Both the position numbers and the translations under genes were made by a program. The notes below the pieces were generated by a model that saw only the letters and a list, made by a program, of their open reading frames with translations, ran no database searches and was not told the DNA's origin. Below, piece by piece: positions 63,005 through 64,000 of a stretch of DNA of 64,000 bases; within the stretch, counting starts at the first letter, position 1; every line of letters starts with the position of its first letter. Location of the stretch: assembly GCF_022023855.1 (NCBI RefSeq), contig NZ_CP059449.1:682001-746000 (forward strand), given 5' to 3'. Source of the DNA: Azospirillum brasilense. GTDB lineage: Bacteria; Pseudomonadota; Alphaproteobacteria; Azospirillales; Azospirillaceae.

Positions 63005-64000
63005 TTACGCCACCTTGCCGTGGCAGTGCTTGTACTTCTGGCCCGAGCCGCAGGGGCACGGCGCGTTGCGCGGCGTGTTCGCCCAGGCGTTGGGGTCGGC
63101 CCCCGGCACCACCGAAGCGGCGGCCTCGCGACGGACCATGCCGGCGGGCAACGGCGCGTCGGCCGGCGGATAGCCCTGAGCAGCGCCCGCTCCGGCCTCG
63201 GCCATCGCCAGCGCCGGATCGTCGCGGCCCTCGTGCATCTCCTGCGGCGGACGGGCGTACAGTTCCTCCGGCTGCGGGGCGATGCGGATCTCGACATGCA
63301 TCAGCACGGCGGTCACCTGCTCGCGCAGGGTCGACAGCATAGTCTCGAACAGCTCGAAGGCTTCGCGCTTGTACTCGTTCAGCGGGTCCTTCTGGGCGTA
63401 GGCGCGCAGGCTGATGCCCTGGCGGAGATGGTCGAGCTGGAGCAGGTGATCCTTCCATTCCTGGTCGAGGATCTGCAGCAGCAGGCTCTTCTCCACATGC
63501 CGCATCGTCTCGGCACCGTAATTCTCCACCTTCTCCGCGTATTTACGGTCGGCAGCCTCGCGGACGCGCTCCTCGATCTCCGGCTCGGCGATGCCCTCTT
63601 CCTTGGCCCAGTCGGCGACCGGCAGGTCCATGCCCAGGAGGCGGTTCACCTCCTCGTGCAGGCCGGCGATGTCCCAGGCCTCGGAGTAGGAGTTCGGCGG
63701 GATCGCCTTGTTGACCATGTTGGAGACGACCTGATGGCGCATCTCCAGGACGGTCTCGGCGATGTCCTCGGTGTCCATGATCTCGCGACGCTGCTCATAG
63801 ACGACCTTGCGCTGGTCGTTCATGACGTTGTCGAACTTGAGCAGGTTCTTGCGGACCTCGAAATGGTGGGCCTCGACCTTGGTCTGGGCCTTTTCCAGTG
63901 CCTTGTTGATCCAGGGGTGGATGATCGCCTCCCCCTCCTTCAGGCCGAGGCGCTGGAGCATGCCGTCCATGCGCTCCGACCCGAAGATGCGCATCAGGTC
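63005..64000 (-). CDS. secA: Preprotein translocase ATPase SecA, C-terminal part (runs off the window)
   Basis: The last 331 codons of SecA; the rest lies right of position 64000. It begins within [20 protein letters not shown], near the end of the second nucleotide-binding domain, and includes the helical wing and scaffold ([41 protein letters not shown]). It ends with the zinc-binding tail [14 protein letters not shown], which binds SecB and phospholipid. SecA drives proteins through SecYEG with ATP. All C-terminal landmarks are intact. Confidence 0.97.
   Translation of the reverse strand, partial: DLMRIFGSERMDGMLQRLGLKEGEAIIHPWINKALEKAQTKVEAHHFEVRKNLLKFDNVMNDQRKVVYEQRREIMDTEDIAETVLEMRHQVVSNMVNKAIPPNSYSEAWDIAGLHEEVNRLLGMDLPVADWAKEEGIAEPEIEERVREAADRKYAEKVENYGAETMRHVEKSLLLQILDQEWKDHLLQLDHLRQGISLRAYAQKDPLNEYKREAFELFETMLSTLREQVTAVLMHVEIRIAPQPEELYARPPQEMHEGRDDPALAMAEAGAGAAQGYPPADAPLPAGMVRREAAASVVPGADPNAWANTPRNAPCPCGSGQKYKHCHGKVA

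Overview
The window is GC-rich, densely coded bacterial chromosome. Gene content and order point to an alphaproteobacterium of the Rhodospirillales, most like Azospirillum (inferred from family content, not from a database match). Markers are the TIGR02300/FYDLN-acid, DUF1150 and DUF1178 families, the aroA-cmk-rpsA-ihfB-lapA order, a class II EPSP synthase, and many histidine kinase and GGDEF genes. It contains one tRNA gene (Ala, GGC). I see no rRNA, CRISPR array, phage or transposase gene.

Region 1-17 kb, almost all on the minus strand, is a housekeeping block read from right to left: ggt, aroA-cmk-rpsA, ihfB, lapA, a ketimine reductase/FAD amine oxidase pair, two small stress or membrane proteins, pyrF-trpF, a zinc-sensing (CZB) diguanylate cyclase, upp, and an orphan ferric-iron ABC permease with a Fur-like palindrome upstream. 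Region 16.8-22 kb holds the FYDLN-acid protein, tRNA-Ala, a small protein with a Cys/Gly tail behind a perfect FNR/FixK-type box, a pirin, and two adjacent MoeA-family genes, one fused to a periplasmic-type binding domain. Region 22-29.5 kb is a signalling operon: a LytS-type hybrid kinase, a Cache hybrid kinase and a PleD-like response regulator-diguanylate cyclase, suggesting a phosphorelay into cyclic-di-GMP.

Region 30-37.8 kb carries a bactoprenol-type glycosyltransferase with a GtrA flippase, an hsp20-DUF1150 heat-shock unit, an unrecognised conserved protein, a DUF2141 gene divergent from a membrane LytTR regulator, an AT-richer gap, and an OafA-type acyltransferase. Region 37.8-52.3 kb has acnA, an orphan ABC substrate-binding protein, a methyltransferase, a Nudix hydrolase with a DEDDh exonuclease, mtnA, an HWE/HisKA_2 kinase, a DUF294 (cNMP/CBS/nucleotidyltransferase) protein with a degenerate exonuclease-like partner, and the acetate symporter operon yjcH-actP.

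Region 52.4-64 kb has DUF1178, a TehB-like methyltransferase, a frameshifted Nit amidohydrolase, grxC, comF (apparently with a compensated double frameshift), an orphan fliQ, an NDUFAF5/BioC-like methyltransferase, a SafE-type membrane protein, stress and small membrane proteins, an ankyrin protein, a divergent CobD/CbiB homologue, an RhlE-type RNA helicase, mscL and the 3' end of secA.

The most unusual signals are: a family of about 145-bp intergenic elements with related inverted ends (14.6 kb and 60.4 kb); the FNR box with its Cys-tail protein; a perfect palindrome centred on the LytTR start codon; a hybrid kinase whose C-terminal HPt-like domain has Gln in place of the phospho-accepting His beside a kinase whose HPt is intact; and two frame disruptions within 1.5 kb of each other (nit and comF), which could be real decay or base-calling errors.
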